In this document: piece by piece, positions 51,558-59,933 of the stretch
Layout: each line of letters starts with the position of its first letter
How positions within the stretch are numbered: position 1 is the stretch's first letter
Assembly (NCBI GenBank): GCA_035798135.1
Contig: JAPFBR010000007.1
Span: forward strand, 62,001-126,000
Direction: 5' to 3'
From: Sediminicola sp035798135
GTDB taxonomy: Bacteria > Bacteroidota > Bacteroidia > Flavobacteriales > Flavobacteriaceae
DNA length: 64,000 nt
Notes under the pieces: generated by a model
Seen by the model: the letters and a program-made list of their open reading frames with translations, nothing else
Database searches by the model: none
Told to the model about the DNA's origin: nothing
Translations under genes and position numbers: made by a program

Positions 51558-52789
51558 TTATTGTGTTTCATTAATGGATTGTTGTCCAGGAGATTGTCTG
51601 GAGTAAAAACGGGGGATACTTTTTCTGAAAAGTCGATGATATCCATAAATAAGCTCCGCAATAAAATAATGGTCTCCGGGGTTCTGTTAACAATATAGGA
51701 GAATAATTTTACCGGTCTATAAGGTACATCTCCAACACCATTTCTATCTAGATCATAACCGGTATAGTTGCTCCAATAATTATGGTCGAAGACATTGTCA
51801 TTCAAATTACTGTTATAGGAGATGTCAAAAGAATTATATAGAAAATTATTGTTGATGAATGAATTTGTATAACAGGCTCCCCTCACTTTAATGGCCCAAC
51901 CGTTTTTGATGAAATTGTTGTTTTTATATATGATTCTATTAGAACCTTCAATATTGATTCCTATGGTGTTTTCTTCGAAAGTATTGTTGGATATTTCTGC
52001 GTCATTAATTTCTTTTAGTAACATACCAAAAGAGGCCGTGCCCCAATTTTTTCGAAATGTATTCCCTATCATTTTAATTTTCTTGGAAAACATTACCGCC
52101 ACTCCTGCACCATTGTTCTCAAAAGTATTGTTCTCATAAACATCATCATTGGAAAACATAAAATGAAGACCGTACCTGATATTATTGGAGCTGATATTAT
52201 TTTTGATAATGATATTATCAGAAAATTCCAGATAAATGCCATCCCTTACATGTTGCACTATGTTTTGGGATACCTCAATATTTTGGGAATACCATAGTTG
52301 TATCCCATTACCGGAATTATATTCGTTGACCGCATCTCCAAGGATCGTATTGTGAAATACTTTTCCATTCTGTGCTTTTTCCAAATATATGCCAAAGAAT
52401 AACTTTTCAAGAACCAGATTTTGAATCACAAAATTTTTGCTCTTGACTACTCTGACAGCGGCATAGTCTGCTGTATAACTAGTGCCAACATTTATGATAT
52501 AAAAGCCATCCACAGTAACATTGTCTGAGGTTATGGTTATGATTTCACCTTTATCCTGTCCATCTATTATTGGAAATTTCTCCCCTATAAGAGTTAGGGG
52601 CTTATTAATATGGATATTAAATTCCTTATAGGTATCCTTTTGTACCCTTACAGTATCAAAATGCTTGGCCATTAGGATAGCCTCTTTTATGGTTTTAACG
52701 GGACACGTCTTGCAAACGGTAATGGTATTGGCATTTATGGCCAAACCTGAAAACATAAAAAGGAAAATATAGGCTAATATTGGTTTCAT
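51554..52789 (-). CDS. nosD: NosD-like periplasmic copper-maturation protein
   Basis: 411 residues with a signal peptide (ending SGLAINA) and a right-handed parallel beta helix: repeated blocks such as NIIIKNNISSNNIRYGLHFMFSNDDVYENN. NosD is the periplasmic part of the NosDFY transporter. The CPVKTIKEAILMAK start is typical for the family. Confidence 0.9.
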   Translation of the reverse strand: MKPILAYIFLFMFSGLAINANTITVCKTCPVKTIKEAILMAKHFDTVRVQKDTYKEFNIHINKPLTLIGEKFPIIDGQDKGEIITITSDNVTVDGFYIINVGTSYTADYAAVRVVKSKNFVIQNLVLEKLFFGIYLEKAQNGKVFHNTILGDAVNEYNSGNGIQLWYSQNIEVSQNIVQHVRDGIYLEFSDNIIIKNNISSNNIRYGLHFMFSNDDVYENNTFENNGAGVAVMFSKKIKMIGNTFRKNWGTASFGMLLKEINDAEISNNTFEENTIGINIEGSNRIIYKNNNFIKNGWAIKVRGACYTNSFINNNFLYNSFDISYNSNLNDNVFDHNYWSNYTGYDLDRNGVGDVPYRPVKLFSYIVNRTPETIILLRSLFMDIIDFSEKVSPVFTPDNLLDNNPLMKHNK

Positions 52790-52798
52790 AGTTCCAAA

Positions 52799-53092
52799 TT
52801 ATCGGATGATGAGGAATTTAGAATTTGTTGTTGCTTTTACCCAATGATTTGTATTCTTGGGAAAATTGAAATGTTGTTGTTCTTTTAATTGATATGAGGT
52901 ATCGTTAATGTAAAAAAGTATCTCTCCTTCCAAAACAACTAGATGTGCATTGGTTGGGGAAGTATGATCTGGGAATATTGCATCTTTTTCCAAGCTAATT
53001 GAAAGTATATCAAATGCGTCCGTGTTTACAATTTTTAGTACTTGAAGTTGAGCATAATCTTGTTGTCTTATGCGGTTGTCAATTTGATACAT
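52799..53092 (-). CDS. Cupin-domain protein
   Basis: 97 residues from the ATG at 53092, a single cupin barrel (SISLEKDAIFPDHTSPTNAHLVVLEGEILFYI and HFNFPKNTNHWVKA). Metal ligand residues (His, Glu, His) are at usual positions but incomplete. It lies between nosL and nosD in clade II clusters; its function there is unknown, possibly a metal or redox sensor. Confidence 0.75.
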   Translation of the reverse strand: MYQIDNRIRQQDYAQLQVLKIVNTDAFDILSISLEKDAIFPDHTSPTNAHLVVLEGEILFYINDTSYQLKEQQHFNFPKNTNHWVKATTNSKFLIIR

Positions 53093-53097
53093 AGTTG

Positions 53098-53532
53098 TTA
53101 ATTGAAATGAGTTAATAATGATTCCCAAGCATATTGTTCACCGCCTAGTTCCTTTAGGGCTTTTGTTGAGCTTTCAAGAGTGCTAAAAGCCGTTAAATTG
53201 GCACCCATAGGACTGGAAATACCAGTACTGATCAAATAATATCCAGTTTTGGCATCTATTAATTTTCCTGGATGATCATAATCATTTACTAAAATTAGGG
53301 AAACAGAAGTCTCATCAATTTCTTTCAAATGATTTATCATACATTCTATAGCGTCAAATTTGAACACCTTGCCTTTAGAAGTCACTAGTTGAGCCGCATG
53401 TTGTTGGTCTACAATGGTCATGGTACAAAAGTGACAAGTATCAAAACCATAGTTGATGGCTTTTGGACGGATGCGGCATGAGCATAAAATAAAGCACAAA
53501 AATAGGAGTGTGTATATTTTTTTTGAGGACAT
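53098..53532 (-). CDS. nosL: NosL copper chaperone lipoprotein
   Basis: 144 residues, lipobox CSC. The Cu(I) motif CHFCTMTI and the SPMGANLTAF block are the NosL signature. NosL delivers copper to apo-NosZ. The stop is 5 bp before the cupin start. Confidence 0.9.
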   Translation of the reverse strand: MSSKKIYTLLFLCFILCSCRIRPKAINYGFDTCHFCTMTIVDQQHAAQLVTSKGKVFKFDAIECMINHLKEIDETSVSLILVNDYDHPGKLIDAKTGYYLISTGISSPMGANLTAFSTLESSTKALKELGGEQYAWESLLTHFN

Positions 53533-53538
53533 AGGCTA

Positions 53539-54162
53539 TTATTTTTGACTTTTCAATGCTCGATATTCCCTTTTTCCAACAAAAAAAGCAGCTACCGTTA
53601 GCATCATTCCAACAAACATCATATAGGCACCTGTATGTGGCAAGGAGGTTACATCAAAATTTAACATTTTCTCATGCCCGAAAAGCGGTGGTTTATAGGT
53701 CATAGGAGTGCCATCTGAGTTTGTGATTTTCATTATGGCATGTGGGTCAAGATTAGTCCCGTAATCCATCATCCAAGCATTAAAATCGTACATCCCCAAG
53801 ATTCCTAAAATGGACATGAAAATAAACCAGCCTAAAAACCAATTGTTACTTACTTTACCTGCAAAACCTAATAGACCTATAACTACCCCGAGGAAGACCA
53901 TACCTCCAATCACATATGGGAAGGCAGTAAATTCCCACATTTCCTCAGGTTTTGGAATTGTTTTCATTCCTATGTAATGGTTTAGTCCATCTATATTTTG
54001 GATATCAAATTCTTCAACGCCCTGTATACCGGTTATATGTATATTCATTCCTAAGGGAATGGGATATTGTGGTGCTCCTAACATGATATTCCAGAGGGGA
54101 AAGACAAACAATCCTAAAAGCAATAATGAGCCAATAATCATGAGTGATCCTGATTTTTTCAT
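53539..54162 (-). CDS. nos-cluster integral membrane protein
   Basis: 207 residues, four helices, with GMNIHITGIQGVEEFDIQNIDGLNHYIGM in the first outside loop and HTGAYMMFVGMMLTVAAFF near the end. Clade II nos clusters of Bacteroidota often have such a protein next to nosL. Two conserved His-containing loops (LNHYIG, GHEKM) could hold copper or haem; that is speculation. Starts 136 bp after nosZ with a terminator between. Confidence 0.75.
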   Translation of the reverse strand: MKKSGSLMIIGSLLLLGLFVFPLWNIMLGAPQYPIPLGMNIHITGIQGVEEFDIQNIDGLNHYIGMKTIPKPEEMWEFTAFPYVIGGMVFLGVVIGLLGFAGKVSNNWFLGWFIFMSILGILGMYDFNAWMMDYGTNLDPHAIMKITNSDGTPMTYKPPLFGHEKMLNFDVTSLPHTGAYMMFVGMMLTVAAFFVGKREYRALKSQK

Positions 54163-54233
54163 TTATAAAAATTTTAAATTATTGTCTCAAGAATGGTTTT
54201 AAAACTTTGGATTCTTGTTCAATTAAAATATTT

Positions 54234-54271
54234 AAAAAAGCGGGAAGGCTTATCCTCCTAACCCGCTTTTT
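54234..54271 (-). terminator. Terminator after nosZ
   Basis: AAAAGCGGG/CCCGCTTTT stem (54236-54244, 54262-54270) with T run on the minus strand, 27 bp beyond the stop. It separates the nosZ unit from the nosL-D-F-Y unit. Confidence 0.85.
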
Positions 54272-54297
54272 ATTAGTATCATACTTCTTACCGTAAT

Positions 54298-56256
54298 TTA
54301 ATCCCCCAATCCCCAAGATAGTTCCAATTTTGAGTCAGCTGGGGAGACTCGGATATAGCCTTGCATTTCTTGATGCAGGGCAGAACAGAAGTCAGGACAA
54401 TAGAAAGGCCAAACCCCTATTTGTTTTGGTTCCCAAACCATCGTTTCGGTCTGTCCAGGCATAATTAATAGTTCTGAAGTGTTGGCACCTATCATGGATA
54501 TTCCATGGGGAACATCATAATCCTGTTCATGATTGGTGACATGGAAATACACTTTGTCTCCCACTTTTATACCTTCTATATTATCCGGATTAAAATGACT
54601 ACGGATCATGGTCATATAAATATGTACCTCCTTGCCATTGCGTTCTACCCTCACATCTTTGTCGGATAAAGTGGCATGTTTATGCTTGTTCTCGGTCAGC
54701 TTATAAATTTTTCTAGAGTTTTTTGCAATTAAATCTGCAGGGATTCCGGCAGCATAATGTGGTTCTCCAATAGTAGGAAAATCTAAAAGCAATTCCATTT
54801 TTTCTCCTGAAATGTCATATAATTGGGCAGATTGTGTTACTTCAGGACCAGTGGGTAAATAACGGTCCTTGGTAATCTTGTTCATGGCCATGGCATATTT
54901 TCCAAAAGGCTTTCTAGAATTTCCTCCAGGTATCATTATGTGCCCTACAGAATAGTAGCAGGGTTGTCTGTCTACAACTTCCCATGATCCCACTTTCCAT
55001 TTTACAACTTCAGAGGATATAAAAAAGGTAGTATAAGCATTTCCCTTCCCGTCAAATTCTGTATGCAACGGCCCTAGTCCACCACTACTTACGGTTCCGG
55101 CCAATACATCCTCAAATTTTAATATTGGGATTCCATAGGCCTCCCCGTCAAATTTTTTGTTTTCAATGGCAGCAATCATTTTGGTAAAGGAATGAACAGT
55201 AAGGTCTGCTGATAATTTTCCATTACCTACAATGTATTCGCCGGTAGGATCTACATCACAACCATGGGGAGATTTTGGAGTGGGTAAAAAGTATACGGCA
55301 CCAGGAACATCTAATGGATCTACTACTAAAACTTCTTTTTTCATAGTTGAAGTAGCGGTATGGGTTTCATCACTATAAATATTATGGGCGTAATTGGCAG
55401 GCATTTTTGTGCCACCTCCATTATTTACATACTCTTCAATTTTTTTCCAGTTAACCGCGGCTATAAAATCTTTATCATTTTGTGATGCGTTAACTTCCAA
55501 TAAGGTATTGGCTTCTTCCGTATTATAGGTAGTAAAGAAAAACCAACCATGGGATTTGCCTCTTCCCGGATGGGAAAGGTCATAATCAAAACCTGGCATC
55601 ATCAACTGGAATTTAATATCCATACGACCATCTTCCGGATCTACACTGATAAAGGATAAAGCCCCTTTGAAATTACCCTTATAATCCTTAATGGGCATAT
55701 CTTGTTGAGGAACGGGAACAGAAAAACGGGTTCCAGCCACCACATATTCCGTATTCTCAGTTACAAATGAAGAACTATGGTTCCCTGCACTATTTGGAAT
55801 TTCTATGATTTCTGTTGTTTCAAAGGTCGTCAAATCTATTTTCGCAATACGGGGTGTATTGTTTCCATTAATAAATACAAAGCGACCATCCAACTCACCA
55901 TTGGTCTGTGAAATGTCAGGGTGGTGGGCATCATCCCAAGGAATAAATCCATGGGAGGTATTCAACATGGGTTTAGTTTCTTCATTATACCCGTACGCCT
56001 TTTCAGGATCTTGGGAGAAGACAGGAATTACCTTAAAGAGCCTTCCGGACGGTAGGCCATAAACAGACAGCTGACCACTGAATCCTCCAGAAACAAAGGC
56101 GTAAAAATCATCGTATTCTCCAGGAGCGACATATACTTTCTCTGCGGCATTGGAAGCCAAAGCTCCATTGGATTTAGAATTGTTATTATTCTTACAACTG
56201 GTCAAAAGAGAGGTGCAGAAAAATATTCCAAATAGTAAATAACTATAGTTTTTCAT
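54298..56256 (-). CDS. nosZ: Nitrous-oxide reductase, clade II (Sec-type)
   Basis: 652 residues. The N terminus is a Sec/lipoprotein signal (LLTSC, Cys 21) with no twin-arginine motif, the hallmark of clade II. A seven-blade propeller holds the CuZ ligands (DDAHHPD, DYDLSHPGRGKSHG, HGCDVDP, LGPLHTEFD); the C-terminal cupredoxin domain has the CuA set Cys 620-x3-Cys 624-x3-His 628-x2-Met 631 (CPDFCSALHQEM). It reduces N2O to N2. Third gene after a cytochrome c and a fasciclin protein. Confidence 0.95.
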   Translation of the reverse strand: MKNYSYLLFGIFFCTSLLTSCKNNNNSKSNGALASNAAEKVYVAPGEYDDFYAFVSGGFSGQLSVYGLPSGRLFKVIPVFSQDPEKAYGYNEETKPMLNTSHGFIPWDDAHHPDISQTNGELDGRFVFINGNNTPRIAKIDLTTFETTEIIEIPNSAGNHSSSFVTENTEYVVAGTRFSVPVPQQDMPIKDYKGNFKGALSFISVDPEDGRMDIKFQLMMPGFDYDLSHPGRGKSHGWFFFTTYNTEEANTLLEVNASQNDKDFIAAVNWKKIEEYVNNGGGTKMPANYAHNIYSDETHTATSTMKKEVLVVDPLDVPGAVYFLPTPKSPHGCDVDPTGEYIVGNGKLSADLTVHSFTKMIAAIENKKFDGEAYGIPILKFEDVLAGTVSSGGLGPLHTEFDGKGNAYTTFFISSEVVKWKVGSWEVVDRQPCYYSVGHIMIPGGNSRKPFGKYAMAMNKITKDRYLPTGPEVTQSAQLYDISGEKMELLLDFPTIGEPHYAAGIPADLIAKNSRKIYKLTENKHKHATLSDKDVRVERNGKEVHIYMTMIRSHFNPDNIEGIKVGDKVYFHVTNHEQDYDVPHGISMIGANTSELLIMPGQTETMVWEPKQIGVWPFYCPDFCSALHQEMQGYIRVSPADSKLELSWGLGD

Positions 56257-56289
56257 TGATTTTATTTTAATTGTTTATTCAGTTTATGT

Positions 56290-56862
56290 TTATTCGCTAG
56301 GGGGTAGGATGACTTTGTCCACTACATGAACGATGCCGTTGCCAGCAGGAATACTGGCCAGTATTTTTGCCCCTCCTACATAAACATCATCACCTATTAC
56401 CTCTACGGCCACATTTTGATTGTTGGCCTGTCCCAATTTTTTAAACTTCTTCAAAAAATCTTTCGAGTAGTTTCCGGGTGTTACATGATACTTTAAGATA
56501 TTGGCCAATGCATTTTTATTTTCTGGCTTCAATAAATTTTCTACAGTACCTGCAGGCAGGGCATCAAAGGCATCATTGGTAGGCGCAAACACCATTAATG
56601 GTCCAGCATTTACCAAAACATTTTCCAACTCTGCAGCTTGTACGGCTGCGACCAATGTAGTATGGTCCGGAGATCCAATGGCTATGTTCAGCACGTTAGG
56701 TGTTGAAGCATCGTCTTCAATAAAGGCTTGGCCTTGTTTTTTGTCCAATTCTGTTTGAACAGTACTGGAAGGTTCGGTTTTATTGGTATTCTTACAGCCG
56801 ATTAAAAGACTCAGCATAAAGAATGAAACAATCAATAAATTGCCGTTTGTGGTTGTTTTCAT
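56290..56862 (-). CDS. Fasciclin-domain lipoprotein of the nos unit
   Basis: 190 residues. Lipobox LLIGC (Cys 23). One FAS1 domain: TTLVAAVQAAELENVLVNAGPLMVFAPTNDAFDALP, ending GIVHVVDKVILPP. FAS1 domains mediate adhesion or protein contacts. It lies between cytochrome c and nosZ, separated by 8 and 33 bp, so it is probably part of the electron-delivery unit, perhaps holding the cytochrome near NosZ. That role is inferred. Confidence 0.85.
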   Translation of the reverse strand: MKTTTNGNLLIVSFFMLSLLIGCKNTNKTEPSSTVQTELDKKQGQAFIEDDASTPNVLNIAIGSPDHTTLVAAVQAAELENVLVNAGPLMVFAPTNDAFDALPAGTVENLLKPENKNALANILKYHVTPGNYSKDFLKKFKKLGQANNQNVAVEVIGDDVYVGGAKILASIPAGNGIVHVVDKVILPPSE

Positions 56863-56870
56863 AACTTGGT

Positions 56871-57374
56871 TTATAAGGTTCTAAAGTATTCCAGTACCGC
56901 TCTGGCTTGTTCTTCGGTAAGGTTTTGATTTGCCATGGGAGACCCATTGAACTCTTGCATTAAATCTTTGGCCAGTGGATCTTCCTTGACCATTATTTCA
57001 GGATTAAGGATCATATTCATCACCCATTCCGGGGTACGTCTACTTAATATGCCGTTAGGTGGTGGGCCGACGAATTTTTTTCCTATCCTATGGCACGCTA
57101 TGCACATTTGGTTATACACTTCTTCCCCTTTTTTTGCCATTTCCATATCAATCGTTTCATTGAGTGTGACGGAGGTTATGGGACCAATACCTTTATTTGT
57201 TAAATCAATTGTTTCCGACGGTTTAACACCGCTATTGGTTTCAGGCTTTGGTTGTTCCGTGGAAGTTTTTGCTCTATCTACGGAAAAACCATCCTTTTTT
57301 TTCTCTTCCTTACCTCCACAGCTTAATATTAAGGTGGAGAAAAGAATTGCTGTGCTTCGGAATATTAGTTTCAT
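56871..57374 (-). CDS. Monohaem cytochrome c lipoprotein
   Basis: 167 residues, lipobox LILSC (Cys 19), then a 60-residue linker and one class I cytochrome domain with CIACH (91-95) and axial Met in NGSPMANQNLTEEQ. It is the first gene of the nosZ operon and probably the electron donor to CuA. Its ATG is 25 bases after the mRNA start inferred from TACTTTTG. Confidence 0.85.
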   Translation of the reverse strand: MKLIFRSTAILFSTLILSCGGKEEKKKDGFSVDRAKTSTEQPKPETNSGVKPSETIDLTNKGIGPITSVTLNETIDMEMAKKGEEVYNQMCIACHRIGKKFVGPPPNGILSRRTPEWVMNMILNPEIMVKEDPLAKDLMQEFNGSPMANQNLTEEQARAVLEYFRTL

Positions 57375-57403
57375 ATGATTAAATTAGTTATTAGATTATG
57401 GCT

Positions 57404-57411
57404 CAAAAGTA
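57404..57411 (-). promoter_or_regulatory. Promoter -7 element of the nosZ operon
   Basis: TACTTTTG on the minus strand, matching TAnnTTTG, with inferred start near 57399. No TTG sits at the -33 position; that place is taken by the palindrome at 57432-57449, as expected for an activator-dependent promoter. Confidence 0.65.
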
Positions 57412-57431
57412 GATGCCGTTGTGAATAAAAA

Positions 57432-57449
57432 ATATGACAAATGTCATAT
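57432..57449. promoter_or_regulatory. FNR/CRP-like operator in the nos intergenic region
   Basis: Perfect palindrome ATATGACA-AA-TGTCATAT. The TGAC-N4-GTCA core is that of FNR/DNR-type boxes (TTGAC-N4-GTCAA). Its centre is 41 bp upstream of the inferred nosZ-operon start, the class II activation position, and 58 bp before the Rrf2 gene start on the other side. Confidence 0.7.
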
Positions 57450-57498
57450 AAAGGACATAAAGGTCTTTTTATTTTTAACTAATGATAATGTAGAATAC

Positions 57499-57930
57499 AT
57501 GCTCTCTAAATCATCCAAATACGCCCTTAAAGCGGTGCTATATTTAGCAGTAAACTCCAATGAAAATTTCAAGATTATGGCAAAGGATATTAGTAAACCC
57601 ATCAATGTCCCAAAGGCATACATAGCTAAAATATTACAAGAACTGGCCAAAAATCAATTAGTTTCTTCTTCTCGAGGCCCTCAAGGTGGATTTTATTTGA
57701 CCAAAGAAAATAAGGAAAGACCATTAATAGACATCGTTCATTTGATCGACGGGAAGGATCGTATAAATTCATGTATGTTGAGTATAAATGAGTGTGATGA
57801 GGAAAATCCTTGTCCCCTTCATAGGTTGATTGGTTCTGCCAAAATGGATTTTAGAAAGAATTTAGAAAAGACCACTATCAATGATCTAGTTCGGGATATT
57901 AGGGAAAATAAGTCGTTCCTGCCACTATAG
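57499..57930 (+). CDS. Rrf2-family transcriptional regulator
   Basis: 143 residues from the ATG at 57499; the ORF as such opens at a GTG further up, inside the divergent promoter region. MLSKSSKYALKAVLYLAVN and SSRGPQGGFYLTKENKERPLIDIVHLIDG are the Rrf2 wHTH and C-terminal region; Cys residues near 98-111 (CMLSINECDEENPC) could bind an Fe-S cluster, as in NsrR, which senses NO. It is transcribed divergently from the nosZ unit and probably controls it. Confidence 0.85.
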   Translation: MLSKSSKYALKAVLYLAVNSNENFKIMAKDISKPINVPKAYIAKILQELAKNQLVSSSRGPQGGFYLTKENKERPLIDIVHLIDGKDRINSCMLSINECDEENPCPLHRLIGSAKMDFRKNLEKTTINDLVRDIRENKSFLPL

Positions 57931-58200
57931 TGATTTTTAGCTGGTTCTTGAAATAGTATTAAATTGGTTGTTCAGTCGGGGTTGATTGGTAAACGGAGTT
58001 GAATTTGCGATATGCTAGAATTGCGATGCAACTATAAATCGGATTTGAGGATTACTTTTTAGAAATATGGAACGGCATTGTTTCTGATACTTTGGATATG
58101 GTAACCTATATTTCCCTAATTGTACTGATTATCAATTTAATAAATCAATATTTGTAGGAAATTGCTTAATATTGTAAAATTTTAATTTATATTCAATATT

Positions 58201-58608
58201 ATGAAGCTCAATACAGTTTGTATTATAGATGATGACCCGATATTCGTTTATGGTACCAAGGTGTTGCTAAATTACAACAGCAGCCTTTATTCTAATATCA
58301 TTGTATTCGAAAATGGCAAGGAAGCTTTGGATGATTTAAGGTTTATGTTAAATACCAATAAGGAATTGCCGGAGATTATCTTTTTGGATTTGAACATGCC
58401 TATTATGAACGGCTGGGAATTCTTGGATGAATTAAAAGCAATGGATCTCAAAAATAAGATTGGGGTATATATCGTTACCTCCTCCATAGATAGGGTAGAT
58501 GAAGAAAGATCAAAAAAATATGACATGGTCATCGATTTTATCAGTAAGCCTCTAACAACAAACAAGCTACAGCAATTATTGGTTACAACGGAAGATAGAT
58601 CACTTTAG
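58201..58608 (+). CDS. Single-domain response regulator
   Basis: 135 residues, a receiver domain only. The phosphoacceptor Asp is in IIFLDLNMPIMNG, with acidic pair DDD near the start and a conserved Lys in FISKPL. With no output domain it would act by protein contact. No kinase is next to it. Confidence 0.9.
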   Translation: MKLNTVCIIDDDPIFVYGTKVLLNYNSSLYSNIIVFENGKEALDDLRFMLNTNKELPEIIFLDLNMPIMNGWEFLDELKAMDLKNKIGVYIVTSSIDRVDEERSKKYDMVIDFISKPLTTNKLQQLLVTTEDRSL

Positions 58609-58653
58609 AAGGTCAAAATCCAATAAACAACATTTCAATAGATAGAAGAATTG

Positions 58654-58690
58654 AAAAAGCCCATAAACATAATGTTTATGGGCTTTTTTT
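58654..58690. terminator. Bidirectional terminator between response regulator and tRNA-Lys
   Basis: A 17-bp stem, AAAAAGCCCATAAACAT and its complement, with A/T runs on both sides. It serves the regulator (plus) and the tRNA (minus). Confidence 0.9.
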
Positions 58691-58709
58691 AAATCATTTA
58701 AGATTTTTG

Positions 58710-58782
58710 TGACCGGGCTGGGGCTCGAACCCAGGACCCTCTCCTTAAAAGGGAGATGCTCTACCAACTGAGCTACCAGGTC
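58710..58782 (-). tRNA. tRNA-Lys (anticodon TTT)
   Basis: 73 nt. Anticodon loop CTTTTAA (TTT), T-arm CTGGG-TTCGAGC-CCCAG. The acceptor stem GACCTGG/CCCGGTC has a T:C mismatch at the fifth pair; most relatives have CCAGGTC. Downstream is the terminator at 58654-58690; promoter at 58819-58848. Confidence 0.9.
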
Positions 58783-58818
58783 ATTATTTCAGCGCTAGCG
58801 TATTGCTGTTTGCGGGTG

Positions 58819-58848
58819 CAAATATAAGGGCATTATTTTATTTCACAA
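58819..58848 (-). promoter_or_regulatory. Promoter of tRNA-Lys
   Basis: TTG (58846-58848), 19 bp, TATATTTG (58819-58826) on the minus strand: a full match to the Bacteroidota consensus. Confidence 0.8.
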
Positions 58849-58920
58849 GCCTTTTTTCGAATAAATTCATTTTTTTTTGAATTCCCCTTTATTTGAATCA
58901 TTTTTACCCAAAATTAAAGA

Positions 58921-59433
58921 ATGAAAATTGTTTTGGTGGGTTACATGGGCAGTGGTAAGACCACTGTGGGTAAGGAGTTGTCCAAATATTTGGGTTTCAG
59001 GTTTTTAGACTTGGATGCTTACATCGAAGATCGGACCGGAATGAAAATAGCTGCTATTTTCATGGAAAAAGGAGAGATTTTTTTTAGAAAATTGGAGCAT
59101 CAATATTTATTGGAAGTCTTAGAAAATAATTCAGATATTATACTTTCAACTGGTGGAGGTACGCCATGCTATAGTGGCAATATGGAAGTCATCTCCAGGC
59201 ATACAGAAAATGTATTTTATCTTAGGGTGTCCATTCCGGTCTTGGTAAAACGCCTTTCCAAAGAAAAGTCGCATAGACCTCTGATTGCCCACATAGAAGA
59301 TAGGGATTTACCAGAGTTTTTTGGAAAACATATTTTTGAACGTTCCCTTTTCTATTCCTTGGCAGCCCATACGATACCTAGTGATGGAACACCACAGGAC
59401 ATTGCAATGGCAATTAAATCACATTTACGCTAA
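58921..59433 (+). CDS. aroK: Shikimate kinase
   Basis: 170 residues. P-loop GYMGSGKTTVGKELS, the shikimate-binding DLDAYIED, and the STGGGTPC turn are all as in AroK. It phosphorylates shikimate at O-3 for aromatic amino acid synthesis. The stop overlaps the convergent phosphoribosyltransferase gene by 9 bp. Confidence 0.95.
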   Translation: MKIVLVGYMGSGKTTVGKELSKYLGFRFLDLDAYIEDRTGMKIAAIFMEKGEIFFRKLEHQYLLEVLENNSDIILSTGGGTPCYSGNMEVISRHTENVFYLRVSIPVLVKRLSKEKSHRPLIAHIEDRDLPEFFGKHIFERSLFYSLAAHTIPSDGTPQDIAMAIKSHLR

Positions 59434-59922
59434 TGAAACAGAGTCGTTCTTAGCTTTGAAATCTACTTTTATATGCTCCAGTAGGGAAGTGGATAGGGAA
59501 ATGCCCTTGTAATCTGCTTTTACGGGATATTTTTTATGGTTTCTGTTTACCAAGACTGCCGTTTTCAATTGTTTTAAGGGGACCCTAAGAAAGTGGTGTA
59601 CGCCATAGATCAGGGTAGTTCCCGAATTAAGGACATCATCTACCAAAACAACAGATTTATTGGCATACTCTTCCTCTGGGATAGAGGTCTTAACACCGCT
59701 CGCCACTGGATTTTTTTTGTCCATGGATACCATGCACAAGGTAATTTCCGCTTCCGTTATTTTTTGGAGCACCTTTCTGATTTTTTTTGCAAACAACAAG
59801 CCCCCACCTTCGATTCCGGCTATAACTATTTCCGACTCTTCAACATTGGCCTCGTAAATCTGGTATGAAATGCGTTTTATCTTATGCTGTATCTGTGCGT
59901 GTGATAGTATCTGGTTTTGCAT
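59425..59922 (-). CDS. Phosphoribosyltransferase (PyrR-like)
   Basis: 165 residues of the type I PRTase fold with VVLVDDVLNSGTTL, the PRPP-binding loop, and IAGIEGGGLLFAKKI. It resembles PyrR-type uracil phosphoribosyltransferases, but without the RNA-binding evidence I do not call it a regulator. Downstream of the methyltransferase (11-bp gap), so cotranscribed. Confidence 0.85.
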   Translation of the reverse strand: MQNQILSHAQIQHKIKRISYQIYEANVEESEIVIAGIEGGGLLFAKKIRKVLQKITEAEITLCMVSMDKKNPVASGVKTSIPEEEYANKSVVLVDDVLNSGTTLIYGVHHFLRVPLKQLKTAVLVNRNHKKYPVKADYKGISLSTSLLEHIKVDFKAKNDSVSLA

Positions 59923-59933
59923 AGGGTGTTGGT

